Positions 54,070 to 54,243 of a stretch of DNA of 54,243 nucleotides are shown piece by piece; the first letter of the stretch is position 1; every line of letters begins with the position of its first letter. The DNA is taken from NCBI GenBank assembly GCA_030653985.1, contig JAURYJ010000045.1:1-54243 (forward strand). Direction: 5' to 3'. This stretch comes from Methylobacter sp. (lineage in GTDB: Bacteria > Pseudomonadota > Gammaproteobacteria > Methylococcales > Methylomonadaceae). The translations under genes were made by a program, and so were the position numbers. Below the pieces are notes generated by a model. It searched no databases and was not told where the DNA came from. It saw only the letters and a list, made by a program, of their open reading frames with translations.

Positions 54070-54243
54070 ATGGCAAAAGAAAAATTCTCGCGTAGTAAGC
54101 CACACGTAAACGTCGGCACAATCGGACATGTCGATCATGGTAAAACCACCTTAACTGCTGCTTTAACAAAAGTAATGGCTGAGCTCCAGGGTGGAGAAGT
54201 TAAGGCCTTTGATCAGATTGATAATGCACCTGAAGAGCGTGCG
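54070..54243 (+). CDS. tuf: Elongation factor Tu (5' end only)
   Basis: EF-Tu carries aminoacyl-tRNA to the ribosome. Only the first 58 codons are in the window: [20 protein letters not shown], then [18 protein letters not shown] with the P-loop GHVDHGKT, running up to APEERA near switch I. TTAGGGG-type sequence precedes the ATG. The placement after tRNA-Tyr, tRNA-Gly and tRNA-Thr is the tufB arrangement known in E. coli. The gene runs off the right edge. Confidence 0.97.
   Translation, partial: MAKEKFSRSKPHVNVGTIGHVDHGKTTLTAALTKVMAELQGGEVKAFDQIDNAPEERA

Overview
The window is a gammaproteobacterial chromosome segment made almost entirely of housekeeping genes. The gene orders (rluD-pgeF, gap-pyk, hemC-hemD-hemX-hemY, mreBCD-mrdA-rodA-mltB-rlpA-dacA-dat-ybeD-lipB-lipA, gatCAB, hemA-prfA-prmC, lolB-ispE-tRNA-Gln-prs-rplY-pth, tRNA-Tyr/Gly/Thr-tuf) are typical of this class. 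The dense palindromic repeats and the overall content would suit a type I methanotroph (Methylococcales), but no methane-oxidation gene is present, so the order-level placement is inference.

Layout. 1-2000: palindromic repeats and an IS607-type insertion sequence with a decapitated tnpA and a nearly intact tnpB. 2126-2932: exported methyltransferase-like protein. 3282-9234: priA; bamD on the minus strand; rluD-pgeF-ZIP transporter on the plus strand. 9497-10831: mscL and two small exported proteins of unknown function (minus). 11080-15889: phoB-phoR, then clpB behind a sigma-32-type promoter. 16037-20096: pyk, gap and argH (minus). 20393-24715: hemC-hemD-hemX-hemY (plus). 25386-37038: a twelve-gene minus-strand cluster from mreB (first) to lipA (last), joining cell shape, peptidoglycan synthesis and remodelling, and lipoate synthesis. 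37167-40372: gatCAB (plus). 40526-44701: inositol-phosphatase-like gene, dhaL and dhaK arranged tail to tail, a HAD phosphatase and a JAMM peptidase. 44689-47878: hemA-prfA-prmC (minus). 48097-53617: TPR lipoprotein, lolB, ispE, tRNA-Gln, prs, rplY, pth (plus). 53772-54243: tRNA-Tyr, tRNA-Gly, tRNA-Thr and the 5' end of tuf.

The main unusual signal is a set of short palindromic repeats that lie in intergenic DNA and also inside genes with the reading frame kept open. One unit (about 48 bp, intergenic copy at 20141-20188) reads as Ala-Ser-Ala-Pro-Ala-(Asn/Arg)-Ala-Pro in MltB (twice), HemX and PhoR, always in the same frame. A 100-bp element with inverted ends lies inside pgeF and adds about 30 residues. 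Part of another repeat adds 16 codons to tnpB. A repeat also supplies the apparent start codon of mreC. This resembles the in-frame palindromic elements of Rickettsia, and I regard it as the best candidate for something undescribed here. I saw no CRISPR array, prophage, toxin-antitoxin pair, secondary-metabolite cluster or obvious defence system.
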